Under the pieces are notes generated by a model. It was not told the DNA's origin and did not search any database. It was given only the letters and a program-made list of their open reading frames with translations. A program made the translations under genes and the position numbers. From Desulfobulbaceae bacterium (GTDB lineage Bacteria > Desulfobacterota > Desulfobulbia > Desulfobulbales > SURF-16), in contig JAGXFQ010000010.1 in the NCBI GenBank assembly GCA_024637145.1, positions 1 to 62,228 of the forward strand: a stretch of 62,228 nt of DNA, written 5' to 3'. This document shows, piece after piece, positions 8,530-16,859 of the stretch (its first letter is position 1; every line of letters begins with the position of its first letter).

Positions 8530-8845
8530 CTGCCGGCCGGGGAATACTTTAGCCGTATTCCCCAAGTCTGGCGGGGATAGACCACATGGGCCCCATAGGA
8601 TGAATCGGCAGAGGCGCCTGTCAGGTAATCGTCAAAGGCGACCCGGTGGTCATAGTCATCCAGGGTGGCATCACTATAGCGCTAACGCTCGTAGGCATAC
8701 CCCACCGTGGTGGAGCGTTTCGGGTTGACCGTGTAGATGCTTGATCTGCAGAGTCTTCTTCTTGTAGTCATCCCAGTTTTCAAAATCAATGGAGCTGTTA
8801 TCATAGCCGGCGGGCAGAGCGCCGTCGTCATAGATGGTCATGTCC
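8530..8845 (-). pseudogene. 3' remnant of an MtrB/PioB-family decaheme-associated outer membrane porin
   Basis: Minus-strand translation in two frames gives beta-barrel sequence typical of the C-terminal end of MtrB/PioB porins. One frame has NSSIDFENWDDYKKKTLQIK. The other, after a frameshift, has STTVGYAYERYSDATLDDYD, then FDDYLTGASADSSYGAHVVY. The pattern of Gly-Tyr-Tyr strands, a YLTGA-like turn and a final AxVVY strand is what I recall for this family. The stop-adjacent end (usually KYKF) is lost, the frame is broken, and the upstream 80% of the gene is missing, replaced by a group II intron fragment. The intact partner type (an OmcA/MtrC decaheme) lies 2 kb away, which supports the reading. 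Confidence 0.6.
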
Positions 8846-8858
8846 CCCGTACCCGACT

Positions 8859-9495
8859 GATCTTGTCGTTGAGTGCATAAAAGCGATAGGCCGGTTCTTG
8901 CTTGGCCTTGGCATACAGCTTCCTCTGAAGCCTCCTGATTCTGTCCGGGGTGGTTAGCGACATGGCAAACCCCTGATCCTCCGCTCTCTGGTTGCATGAA
9001 CAAAGCAGGGTCCCTTCCCCTCGCTGGGGGTATGTTGTGCCGCGAACTCAAACGGTATTATGAACCCCCTCCGACTCCCGCTGCGGGCCGTTATGCTTTC
9101 GCTTCCTTTACGCGCCGGTTAACGTTCCTCAACATCACCGCAACGATCTCCAGCACTGGCTTGGATATCATCCGCAACATGCCATCCCTGCTACCCCGAA
9201 AGATCACACAGGCTACTTCCGTTCTCCCGGCCTGTGACAGCGGCCCTCTCCAGGTGTCCAGTGGCTCGGCATCTTCACTTTAGTTTAACGAGGCTACATC
9301 CAGGTTCACTTTCACTCATTACGGCCTGCGGCTTTGCCCATTGGGAACTTACGCCCCTGTTACCAGAACGCCGCTCCCTTGAACTACCGGGGTGTATAGA
9401 CACCTCCCCGGACGGGACTTTAAGCCACTAGACATCCAGCGGTTACTGCCTACGGACGGCATATTTACCAGATTGAAACCCCATAAAAAGGGCAC
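8859..9495 (-). mobile_element. 5' fragment of a group II intron with truncated reverse transcriptase
   Basis: On the minus strand the sequence begins near GTGCCC (9495), a plausible GUGYN-type intron 5' end. It runs through ~530 bases of structured RNA (for example gtgaaagtgaacctggatg, and ggagcggcgttctggtaac) as in the 5' domains of bacterial group II introns. An open frame then starts at 8963 (MSLTTPDRIRRLQRKLYAKA, then KQEPAYRFYALNDKI), which matches the N-terminus of group II intron reverse transcriptase/maturases. Coding similarity stops after 35 codons at 8859, where MtrB-like sequence begins. The catalytic YADD region is gone, so the element cannot move. Confidence 0.72.
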
Positions 9496-9563
9496 CTAAT
9501 TTGCAAGTATAAAAGAAGAGAGCTGCCTAGGCGCTTTTATTGATGGATTTGTTTGCTTGGAAT

Positions 9564-9605
9564 CAGCAAGGTCTTGATTATGTGTCTATAATTAAGACCT
9601 TGCTG
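9564..9605. other. 17-bp inverted repeat near the intron 5' end
   Basis: cagcaaggtcttgatta pairs with taattaagaccttgctg around a short loop, giving one G-U wobble. It lies ~70 bases outside the group II intron 5' end. It could be a former terminator or an IS end. Neither side has a long T-run. Confidence 0.6.
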
Positions 9606-9794
9606 ACATATTAGGCCTATACACTTTTGGGGAAATTCGGAAAAATCACTCCTTTTCTCCGGAAAAAAGAACCTTTTCAAAGCACATCTTTCTTCACAAT
9701 TTTCCTGCAGCGGTTTTTTATTTTTTTTCTGATTACCATCGAATTTCAGCCATTGATTTCGGGGAGAACGTTATTTGTCCTGGCGCCTTTGAGA

Positions 9795-10233
9795 TTCTCT
9801 TTAGTGAGACAATATTTGCCGACACCAAACTGCCGACTACAACATGGTTTCTTGCTATCTACCTGATCACACAGTTAAAAAATGGCATTTCATCACGTAA
9901 ATATGTCTCGACCCCTCGACATCTCTGCCAATGTTGCCCTGCGTGCAAAACACAAACTGCAGCAAGTCATGAAAGAAAGAAACGACAACCAGCCATTAAG
10001 CGGCCTCTTGCTCATGGATGACGCCTACTGGAGACAAGAAGCGCGATGGCAAAAGAGACCGAGGTGCTTCCGGCAAAATGCCCTTTGTCACTGCTCTTAC
10101 TACCAACACACAAGGTCATCCGCTAACCTTGTGTATGAACCATGTCTCTACCTTCATCCAGCAAGAGATTGTCGCGTGGTCCGCCTCATCTCTTCCAAAT
10201 TTTCCACCATTTTTCTTTACTGCTCGTTTCTAA
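9795..10233 (+). pseudogene. decayed IS1595-family transposase
   Basis: Three frames read as consecutive pieces of an IS1595/ISSod11-type transposase. TKLPTTTWFLAIYLITQLKN is the conserved segment after the zinc ribbon. RAKHKLQQVMKERNDNQPLS runs into GLLLMDDAYW, holding the first Asp of the catalytic triad. ASGKMPFVTALTTNTQGHPL is the following strand. Frameshifts separate the pieces, and the N-terminal zinc-ribbon part and the end are unrecognisable. AT-rich context differs from neighbouring genes. Confidence 0.65.
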
Positions 10234-10275
10234 AAAAACTTGACCACCTTTTTGGAATAAGGCATCCTCATAATA

Positions 10276-10358
10276 AGGCATATTGTCACACAGTGACAAA
10301 AAGTTCCTTTTTTTCTAGAGGCAAATTGCCACATGATGACAAAAAGTTCTTTTTTTTA
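10276..10358. repeat. two tandem palindromic elements upstream of the decaheme cytochrome
   Basis: aggcatattgtcacacagtgac (first 20 bases shown in part by attgtcacacagtgacaaaa) and, 43 bases later, attgccacatgatgacaaaa, each followed by agttc and a T-run. The first has a perfect tgtcac/gtgaca dyad; the second is imperfect. They may be twin terminators or operators, ~340 bases before the start of the decaheme gene. Confidence 0.6.
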
Positions 10359-10695
10359 AGATCCACAAATGTCAGAGCGAAGGTAGACTCATTGTCCCAT
10401 TTATCTGAAATTACTACAAAGTGGCTACAGGGTGAAACTCGCCAGAAGAGAAGAGCTGACACGACGCCAATCCGCAGACCCAGGCACAGTATCTGGTGGA
10501 GTCAGGTCCTGTTTAAGCCAGTCCTTTTTCCGCTTCGACAGCAAGCCTCAACAACTTGTTATCGAAGTTCTTTATCCATATAGATATGTCCGGATAAGTA
10601 TGTCCGGTTGCATGCTGTAAACAAGAGAAGGGTCCGCTAACGGGGAGGCCTCCTTTCTTGGGAATAAAGAACCCCCAATTCTAAAGGAGAAAAGA
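10359..10695. promoter_or_regulatory. leader region of the decaheme cytochrome gene
   Basis: About 340 non-coding bases expected to hold the promoter of the EET cassette. I see a direct repeat (atatgtccgg, gtatgtccgg at about 10583-10605) and a gaggcctc palindrome. I see no confident sigma54 site and no GEMM-type riboswitch core. Confidence 0.35.
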
Positions 10696-12753
10696 ATGGA
10701 AAGTAGACAAAGACCTTTTGGACTTAAATATCTCGTGTTGACAGGGCTGCTTGGCACATCCCTGGCACTGACGGGCTGCAGCGGCGACGACGGCGACGAC
10801 GGTGCACCTGGTGCACCTGGTGCGGATGGTACGGATGCACCGTTTGTTCAGACCGTCGAGACTTGTAACGTCTGTCACGGCGACGGTTCGTTCTTGGAAG
10901 AACTGGGGATAGGCCATGACCTCGGGGCGGAGTATTTCCCCACCCACGAGGTAGCGATTACCGATGTCGCGGTCACCGCTGCAGCCGGTGATACGGTGGT
11001 GACCTTTACCGTGGCGGATGCCGCCGGTGCTCCGGTAACAGGCGCAGATTTCAATGACGACGGTGCCCAGGATACCGTCAAGATCGGTTACGCCACCCTG
11101 AACCCCGGCGTCGCTGACGGTGACGCCAACTTCTGGCTGAACTACTTTACAAGAACGGAAACCGCCACCCCAACCGTAGGTCCGGGCGGCACAGCGGCTC
11201 TGGTCAGCGCGACGCAGGGCAGCAACTTCACGTGCACCCCGGTTGAAACCGTCGCCGACACTTCCGGTATCTACACATGTACCATCGCCGCGGCTGAATA
11301 TAATGTCGCTTATGCGCCGACCCAGACCAACCGGGTTGCGGTCTTCTACGGCGACCCGGTCGGCCAGGCTGCGGTGGATTTCCTACCCAACACCCTCATC
11401 GGCGCCGGCACCTTTGCCCAGGCCCAGCTTGATGTTCCCCTTACCCGCGACATCGCGACGGTCGAATCCTGTAACGAGTGTCATGGCGCTCTGGCCGGCC
11501 ACGGCGGCGACCGCACTACCGTCAAAAACTGCGTGCTCTGCCATAACCCCGGCACTACTGATGCCAACAGCGGCATCGTGGTCGACATGACCTCCATGAT
11601 CCATAAGATCCATCGAGGGGAAGACCTGACCCAACCCTACACGATCTGGGGTTATAGAGACGCCGCGCATGACTATAGCGAAGTGCTCTATCCCGAGGCC
11701 CTGACCAACTGCGAGAAGTGCCATACCGCAGATGACGCGGCAACTCCGGACGGCGACAACTGGAAACTTGTTCCCACCATGAACGCCTGCGGCTCCTGTC
11801 ATGACAACATCAGCTTCGAGGCCATTGTCCCCGCGGGTATGGTTGCACACACCGGTTACCCTCGGACAGACAACAGCGATTGCGCCGTCTGCCATCCGGC
11901 GACCGCAATTATTGAGTACCATACCGTTACCCCGGCCGCGGCCGACACTCCGGAATTCGATGTCACCATCAGCATGACGCCTCCGGCAAGCGGCGGCTAC
12001 TATGTAACCGGTGAAGCTCCGGTTGTGACCGTCACTCTGGCCGGTGTTGACGGCAGCGTCTACACCAGCACCGCCACCACTGAAGGCGTAGTCGGCGGCG
12101 GCCTGGCCCAAGCCGATCTGGATATCTACGGACCTCGGGCCCATGCCGTGCCGGTCCTCGGCGGCGGCGTCAGCCTGCTGGCAACCTCCACCGATACCGG
12201 CGTGACCGCCACTTCGACCGGTTACACCTTCCAGATGGATGCCATCACCGATGCCCTGACCCCGGGAACCTATATGGTAAGGTTCGAAGGCGGTGACTAC
12301 GGCGCTATCGCCGATGACAATTACGTCACCATGTCCACCGCCCTTATCACCTTCCAGATCGGAACCGCCACGGAAGAGGCCAAGGTGGCAGGCGACTGTA
12401 CCACCTGTCATGGCGACACCCGCATGCATCTCCAGGGCGCCCATCCCCATAACGCAGCCTTCGACACCGACGAATGCCTGGCCTGCCACGATTTCTCCGG
12501 CGGCTACGGCACTCCCCTCGTTCGCCGGGCACATGCGATCCATTCCGCCAGCGGCCTCGGCGCCGACGGCCATGACCGGGTATGGACGGAGATTACCTTC
12601 CCGCAGGACGTTACGCATTGTCAGTCCTGCCATACCTCGACCAGCACCGCCTTTAAGGACGTGCCGAACGGCTATACCCTTGCCTGTGTCGGCTGTCATG
12701 GCGATGTTGAAGGGGTGCAGGATCACATCATCCAGAATGGCGGTGATCTCTAA
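10696..12753 (+). CDS. OmcA/MtrC-family decaheme c-type cytochrome, outer-surface lipoprotein
   Basis: 685 residues, start ATG 10696 with ribosome site aaaggag. Signal peptide with lipobox LTGC (Cys28), then an Asp/Gly-rich and collagen-like GAPGAPGADGTD spacer as in Geobacter/Shewanella surface cytochromes. Exactly ten CxxCH haem motifs are present: CNVCH, CNECH, CVLCH, CEKCH, CGSCH, CAVCH, CTTCH, CLACH, CQSCH and CVGCH. They fall in two clusters (five-haem blocks) separated by Ig-like beta domains (about residues 75-240 and 425-570), the split-barrel arrangement of OmcA/MtrC. It would pass electrons from a porin-cytochrome conduit to minerals or partner cells. Downstream porin and cytochrome genes read in the same direction after a terminator-like hairpin. 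Confidence 0.9.
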   Translation: MESRQRPFGLKYLVLTGLLGTSLALTGCSGDDGDDGAPGAPGADGTDAPFVQTVETCNVCHGDGSFLEELGIGHDLGAEYFPTHEVAITDVAVTAAAGDTVVTFTVADAAGAPVTGADFNDDGAQDTVKIGYATLNPGVADGDANFWLNYFTRTETATPTVGPGGTAALVSATQGSNFTCTPVETVADTSGIYTCTIAAAEYNVAYAPTQTNRVAVFYGDPVGQAAVDFLPNTLIGAGTFAQAQLDVPLTRDIATVESCNECHGALAGHGGDRTTVKNCVLCHNPGTTDANSGIVVDMTSMIHKIHRGEDLTQPYTIWGYRDAAHDYSEVLYPEALTNCEKCHTADDAATPDGDNWKLVPTMNACGSCHDNISFEAIVPAGMVAHTGYPRTDNSDCAVCHPATAIIEYHTVTPAAADTPEFDVTISMTPPASGGYYVTGEAPVVTVTLAGVDGSVYTSTATTEGVVGGGLAQADLDIYGPRAHAVPVLGGGVSLLATSTDTGVTATSTGYTFQMDAITDALTPGTYMVRFEGGDYGAIADDNYVTMSTALITFQIGTATEEAKVAGDCTTCHGDTRMHLQGAHPHNAAFDTDECLACHDFSGGYGTPLVRRAHAIHSASGLGADGHDRVWTEITFPQDVTHCQSCHTSTSTAFKDVPNGYTLACVGCHGDVEGVQDHIIQNGGDL

Positions 12754-12800
12754 TCAGCCAAAACCTGCCGCAAAGCACGCGGTAACATAACCTAATCAGC

Positions 12801-12824
12801 ACGGGCGGCCTTCGGGCCGCCCGT
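12801..12824 (+). terminator. GC hairpin after the decaheme gene
   Basis: Perfect 10-bp stem acgggcggcc / ggccgcccgt closed by a TTCG tetraloop, 48 bases past the stop. Only a weak T-rich tail follows, so it may be an attenuating or mRNA-end stabilising hairpin rather than a full terminator. Confidence 0.6.
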
Positions 12825-13320
12825 GGTCGTTTGGAGGTTCAAGGTCCCCCTGTGTCAGAATACCTTTAGTTCCCCATCCTGTATCAACCTGTTTTGATGC
12901 CCTATGAAAGGGATAATCACCGGTGAATTCAGAACTAATCAGTTTTATTCGCCCTTACCCGAATTCCTAAAAGCCAACAACCCTCCCGTCAAGCAGATGC
13001 TGGAGATTTCCGGCTACAATAAAACCTACCAGAAAGGGACTCTGCCGCCATGTCTTCATCTTGCCGATTGCTGATGCCCAGACCTCATGGCACATGTTAG
13101 GATTGAATGAACAGCTTCTTCGGCCACAGGCCATCAATGATGCCCTCGGTCCCTTGAGCTTTATTGGTATTATCCTTATGGTGCCGCTGGCCAACCTTTT
13201 CCCCAAGGCATCTTTCTTTGCAATTTCATTTTTTTGTTGTTTTAGTAGGTTACTTTTCAATATTCTATTGAGAAGAGTCTTGTATTGTTGGATATCCAAG
13301 GACCTTGGGCAGGGGGCAGT
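12825..13320 (+). other. non-coding or decayed stretch between decaheme and porin genes
   Basis: About 500 AT-richer bases with several broken short frames. One (from ATG 12904) reads about 55 residues before a stop; a second overlapping frame gives a hydrophobic run (LSFIGIILMVPLANLF). I do not recognise either. It probably contains the promoter of the porin gene and may hold the ruins of another gene. Confidence 0.4.
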
Positions 13321-14613
13321 ATGATAATAACTGAATGGTCGGGCCGTTTTTTGTGGTTAGGAATAATTGGCGTACTCTGTTTGCCGATTTCAGTTGGTGC
13401 CGCGGAAATCCGTGTGCAGTCCGACACGCTGTTCCGGGGCTTCGAACGGGACACGGCAACCCAGAAAAATGCGGCGGTGATACCCTTTTACGAGTACCTG
13501 CAAATCGACGTCGACACACCCGACGAGCCGGGGCTGGCCTTCCACCTTTACGGCTGGGGGCGCGCTGACCTGGCGGACAACGACTATTACACCGACGCCA
13601 CTGAGGGAGAACTGCTCTACGGGTACCTGGAATACAGCCGAGAGATGGCACGCTTCAACGCCAAACTCGGCCGACAGCAGGTGTTCGAGGGGGTGGCCAA
13701 TGAGGCCGTGGACGGGCTGCGGCTCAGCTCCGATCTGGGGCCCTACTTTTCCGGCTCGATCTATGGCGGGCTGCCGGTGGCCCTCGACAGTGACAACGGA
13801 ACCAGCGGTGACAGCATCTACGGCGGTCGCCTGGCCCATCACCTGGCGGGCTGGTATGACCTGGGGATCTCCTATAAGAAGATCCGCAATGACGGCACCA
13901 ATGCCGACGAGATAACCGGCTTCGACCTGGCGGCCTACCTGCCCTACAACGTCAACCTGTCCGGCTCCTCCTCCTACAACCTGGAAAGCGATGGCTGGGG
14001 CGAACACTCCTACGAACTGCATTTCCCCCTTGGCCCGGTGGCGCTGCGTCCCTATTTCCAGGAATTCCAGTACGAAGATTATTTCACCACAGGCGCCAAC
14101 AGTGCCAGCCCCTTCCGCTTTCTCGCCGACACCGGCGAGAGGCTGCGCGTGGGCGGCGCCGACCTGACCTTGCAGGCCGGCGACTCCTGGGTCCTGGTGG
14201 CCAAGGCCAAGCAATACGACTACCAGGTGCTTGACGACTCCTCCCAATACGCCGCCGCCCAGGCCACCTGGTCCAGCGGCGCAGGACAGAGCCAGATAGG
14301 TGGGGAGTTCGGCTACATGAACGGCAATGCGGCCCAGAACGACTATTATCTGCTCCGCCTCTTCAGCTACTGGGACCAGCTGCCGGAAGGCTGCCCGGTG
14401 GACTTTGTCAGCAGCGATGCGATCATTGTCGACTACGACCAGGCGATCTACGGAGAGGAGCGCTCGCTGTTCATCTCCCTGGCTGCCGGCAAAAAGTTTC
14501 TGGATGATACCCTCGAGCTGAAGCTGTCAGGAGACTACAGCAAAGATCCGTACTTTGACGAGGACCTGCGCGGGATGTTGACGGCCAGCTACCGCTTTGG
14601 AAGGGTTCTCTAA
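13321..14613 (+). CDS. outer membrane beta-barrel porin of a porin-cytochrome conduit (putative)
   Basis: 430 residues from ATG 13321 (ribosome site agggggca; signal peptide ending about ISVGA/AEI). The mature chain alternates amphipathic strands rich in Tyr, Asp and Gly (LYGWGRADLADNDYYTDA, EGELLYGYLEYSREMARFNA, then LRPYFQEFQYEDYF), and it ends in an aromatic-rich strand MLTASYRFGRVL. This pattern predicts a barrel of 16 or more strands. I see no CxxCH and no similarity to MtrB/PioB, so it resembles the unrelated porins of Geobacter-type porin-cytochrome clusters. Its position directly before two multihaem lipoproteins (30-base gap) suggests it sheathes a transmembrane cytochrome. Function is from context. 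Confidence 0.7.
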   Translation: MIITEWSGRFLWLGIIGVLCLPISVGAAEIRVQSDTLFRGFERDTATQKNAAVIPFYEYLQIDVDTPDEPGLAFHLYGWGRADLADNDYYTDATEGELLYGYLEYSREMARFNAKLGRQQVFEGVANEAVDGLRLSSDLGPYFSGSIYGGLPVALDSDNGTSGDSIYGGRLAHHLAGWYDLGISYKKIRNDGTNADEITGFDLAAYLPYNVNLSGSSSYNLESDGWGEHSYELHFPLGPVALRPYFQEFQYEDYFTTGANSASPFRFLADTGERLRVGGADLTLQAGDSWVLVAKAKQYDYQVLDDSSQYAAAQATWSSGAGQSQIGGEFGYMNGNAAQNDYYLLRLFSYWDQLPEGCPVDFVSSDAIIVDYDQAIYGEERSLFISLAAGKKFLDDTLELKLSGDYSKDPYFDEDLRGMLTASYRFGRVL

Positions 14614-14645
14614 TAACGCCCTAATCACGATCAGGAGATTAAGTG

Positions 14646-15116
14646 ATGCATAAAAATATTTGGATTGGGATGGGGCTGAGTCTGCTCCTGCTGGGCCTAG
14701 GGGCCTGCGCGGCGCTGAACAGCGGATTGAACCTGCCGACACATCACTATACGGCGGAAGATCTGGGAGAGGCACCGAAGCAGTGCACCAACTGTCACGA
14801 GGCGCGCGGGGACACACTGGCGTACGGCAGCTTCAACCACACCGCGACCTGGCTGCAGACGCACCGGCAACGGGCAATGCAGCATGAGACCGTGTGCTCC
14901 ATGTGCCACCAGACCAGCTTCTGCAACGACTGCCATGCCACCCAGGTTGAACTCAAGCCTTCATTGAAGAACCAGCCGGAGACCTATAGACAGATGCCGC
15001 ACCGAGGGGACTATCTGAGCCGGCACCGGATCGACGGACAGATTGACCCAACCTCCTGTTTTCGCTGCCACGGCAATCCGAAAGCATCGCAAACCTGCGT
15101 CCGTTGTCACGGTTGA
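14646..15116 (+). CDS. pentaheme c-type cytochrome lipoprotein
   Basis: 156 residues from ATG 14646 (ribosome site caggag, 8 bases before it; a GTG at 14643 is also in frame). Lipobox LGLGAC near residue 21 predicts a lipoprotein. Five canonical haem motifs occur: CTNCH, CSMCH, CNDCH, CFRCH and CVRCH (the last at the C-terminus). Many additional His residues (SFNHTATW, QTHRQRAM, RHRID) could act as distal ligands for bis-His haems. Such small lipoprotein cytochromes sit on the periplasmic or outer face of porin-cytochrome conduits. It is translated 30 bases after the porin and 20 bases before the next cytochrome, so one operon is very likely. Confidence 0.85.
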   Translation: MHKNIWIGMGLSLLLLGLGACAALNSGLNLPTHHYTAEDLGEAPKQCTNCHEARGDTLAYGSFNHTATWLQTHRQRAMQHETVCSMCHQTSFCNDCHATQVELKPSLKNQPETYRQMPHRGDYLSRHRIDGQIDPTSCFRCHGNPKASQTCVRCHG

Positions 15117-15136
15117 TAGCCGTTGGAGAAATAAAT

Positions 15137-16255
15137 ATGAAACGTCATCTTGTTTTGCTTATGCTCCTGTCGCTCTCACTGACCATTTTGGGTTGCAGTG
15201 ATCAAAATGCCGATGCTCCGCCAGACAATGCGGCGCACCCAGCGGACTGGATCAAAAATCACCCGGAAGATGCTCTTGCCACGGCGGATTTCGCCGACTG
15301 TGTCGGCTGTCACGGTGCCGACTTAAGGGGTAGTGGTGAGGTGGTTAGTTGCTACTCCTGCCACTCTTTCAACACGACGCCGCCGTTTATCATCCATCCC
15401 ACGACATGGACCGATGGTGCCTACCTCAATCACCGGGCCTATGCCGGCATCAATGGCGCAACAACCTGCGCCAACTGCCATGGTTCTGACCTGCACGGCA
15501 GCCTGGCGGCGCCAAGCTGCTTCTCTGCCAGTTTTGAGAGCATGAGCTGTCACGCTGACGGCCCTGACGAGGCGCCCCATACCCTTGATGGCACCTTTCT
15601 TGAAGGAGCAGTCCATGGCCCTGTGGCCAAAGCCGACCTGACTGTCTGCCAAGCCTGTCACGGGGAAGCCGATGGCCCGGGGAGCAATCCACTTTTTAAT
15701 ATTGGCATCGTAAATGCCGGCGGCACTGGTTGCGAAGGCTGTCACGATCCTCAGGCTGCGCACCTGATCCCCTGGCCGGGACTGAACCACTCTTCAGCCG
15801 GGAATATTGCTGACGCCTGCACCCTGTGCCACGGTGTGGTCCTTGATGGGGTTGGAGGCGTTGGAACCCTTAACTGTCTCGACTGCCATGGGAGCAGCCC
15901 GGCCACCAACCCAACCGGATGCGCCTCCTGCCACAATCAGCCGCCGGATGCTGCTGCTCCGGTCGGCAATGTACGTCCCAACCGTTCAGGCCAACACAAC
16001 CGGAGTGGTCATACCAGCTGGATCAGTGCCACACCTGCGCTGACTTGTGTCCGCTGTCATGACGGCGCCGGTTCGGGTACGGTCAACCACTTTGACCTCA
16101 CCAACCCGGCAGATGTCCGTTTCCAAAATCCGGACCCACTCGATCCCATGTCGGCGGTTTGGGACGGCACGAACACCACCTGCAATGGTTCTTGCCATGT
16201 AACCGATCCCTATGACATTACCTGGCCGCACGATAACGAAAAATGGTATGAGTAA
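15137..16255 (+). CDS. multiheme (9-11 haem) c-type cytochrome lipoprotein
   Basis: 372 residues from ATG 15137 (ribosome site ggaga). Signal peptide with lipobox ILGC. Nine standard motifs are visible: CVGCH, CYSCH, CANCH, CQACH, CEGCH, CTLCH, CLDCH, CASCH and CVRCH. Two unusual sites also end in Cys-His: a CX9CH (CFSASFESMSCH) and a CX3CH (CNGSCH near the C-terminus). If both bind haem the protein carries eleven. Gly- and Ser-rich loops between motifs, and few predicted secondary elements, fit an extended haem wire. It is the last gene of the porin-cytochrome operon, followed by a strong terminator. Confidence 0.85.
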   Translation: MKRHLVLLMLLSLSLTILGCSDQNADAPPDNAAHPADWIKNHPEDALATADFADCVGCHGADLRGSGEVVSCYSCHSFNTTPPFIIHPTTWTDGAYLNHRAYAGINGATTCANCHGSDLHGSLAAPSCFSASFESMSCHADGPDEAPHTLDGTFLEGAVHGPVAKADLTVCQACHGEADGPGSNPLFNIGIVNAGGTGCEGCHDPQAAHLIPWPGLNHSSAGNIADACTLCHGVVLDGVGGVGTLNCLDCHGSSPATNPTGCASCHNQPPDAAAPVGNVRPNRSGQHNRSGHTSWISATPALTCVRCHDGAGSGTVNHFDLTNPADVRFQNPDPLDPMSAVWDGTNTTCNGSCHVTDPYDITWPHDNEKWYE

Positions 16256-16380
16256 AAGGCCCTGACAGACAGGAACCCGCCTCATAACCTGTTGTCAGAT
16301 CTTCTAGGGGCCGGGATACCTACCCCGGCTCCTCTTTAGAGCAACAAGTATACTCTCCAGCCTGATCCTTCATCTTCACA

Positions 16381-16419
16381 AAAAAAGGGCGCCTCCATTT
16401 CCGGAGGCGCCCTTTTTTT
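16381..16419. terminator. strong bidirectional terminator after the cytochrome operon
   Basis: Stem gggcgcctcc / ggaggcgccc with a 6-base loop, preceded by six A and followed by seven T. Confidence 0.9.
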
Positions 16420-16464
16420 GTTTTCTGCTTTGGTATCGAAAACTGCCCGGGCAAGGTATTGCCG

Positions 16465-16575
16465 CTAGCGGTAGGTATTAAGATTACGAGCGGCCTCTGA
16501 TATCTGATAACCATGTTCGGTCACCATTCTCACAGCCTCATCTTAAAATTCCTGATTATATTTTTCCCGCTTCAG
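16465..16575 (-). pseudogene. relic of IS3-family OrfA (helix-turn-helix transposase subunit)
   Basis: Minus-strand frame reads LKREKYNQEF, a stop where Lys is expected, then DEAVRMVTEHGYQISEAARN, the N-terminal HTH of IS3-type OrfA proteins. It is broken again after NLNTYR. No OrfB is visible nearby. An aggaggtg ribosome site precedes it, as in intact IS3 copies. Confidence 0.6.
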
Positions 16576-16859
16576 CAAACACCTCCTGCGGAGATTAAAA
16601 CCTCCTCTCAAGAGAGAGTCCATTCTCACCCTACCAGGTCAAGGCCTACTGGACCTTAACGATCCGGGCAATTGAAAAGTAAAATTTCAAGCCTTGTCCC
16701 CTCAACCCATAACCAGTCGACTCAACAGCACACCACACGTGCACTCTTTGTCGATTCGTATCGTTTTATAATTCACGCTCTGGATTCTGCGTAATTTGCT
16801 GGCATCTGGCATCGTCATATTGGATGATAAAGCATAACTTAACAAACAGAGGAGGTCTT
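16576..16859 (+). other. intergenic region upstream of the OmpW/OMP-like gene
   Basis: About 280 bases with no gene; expected to hold the promoter for the gene at 16860. No clear operator or riboswitch seen. Confidence 0.35.

Noticed and set aside
10359..10695. GEMM (c-di-GMP/cAG) riboswitch upstream of the cytochrome
   Set aside because: I looked for the conserved GEMM core and its tetraloop receptor and did not find them.
12904..13250. Possible gene between the decaheme and porin genes
   Set aside because: Frames are short and broken, with no recognised product on either strand.
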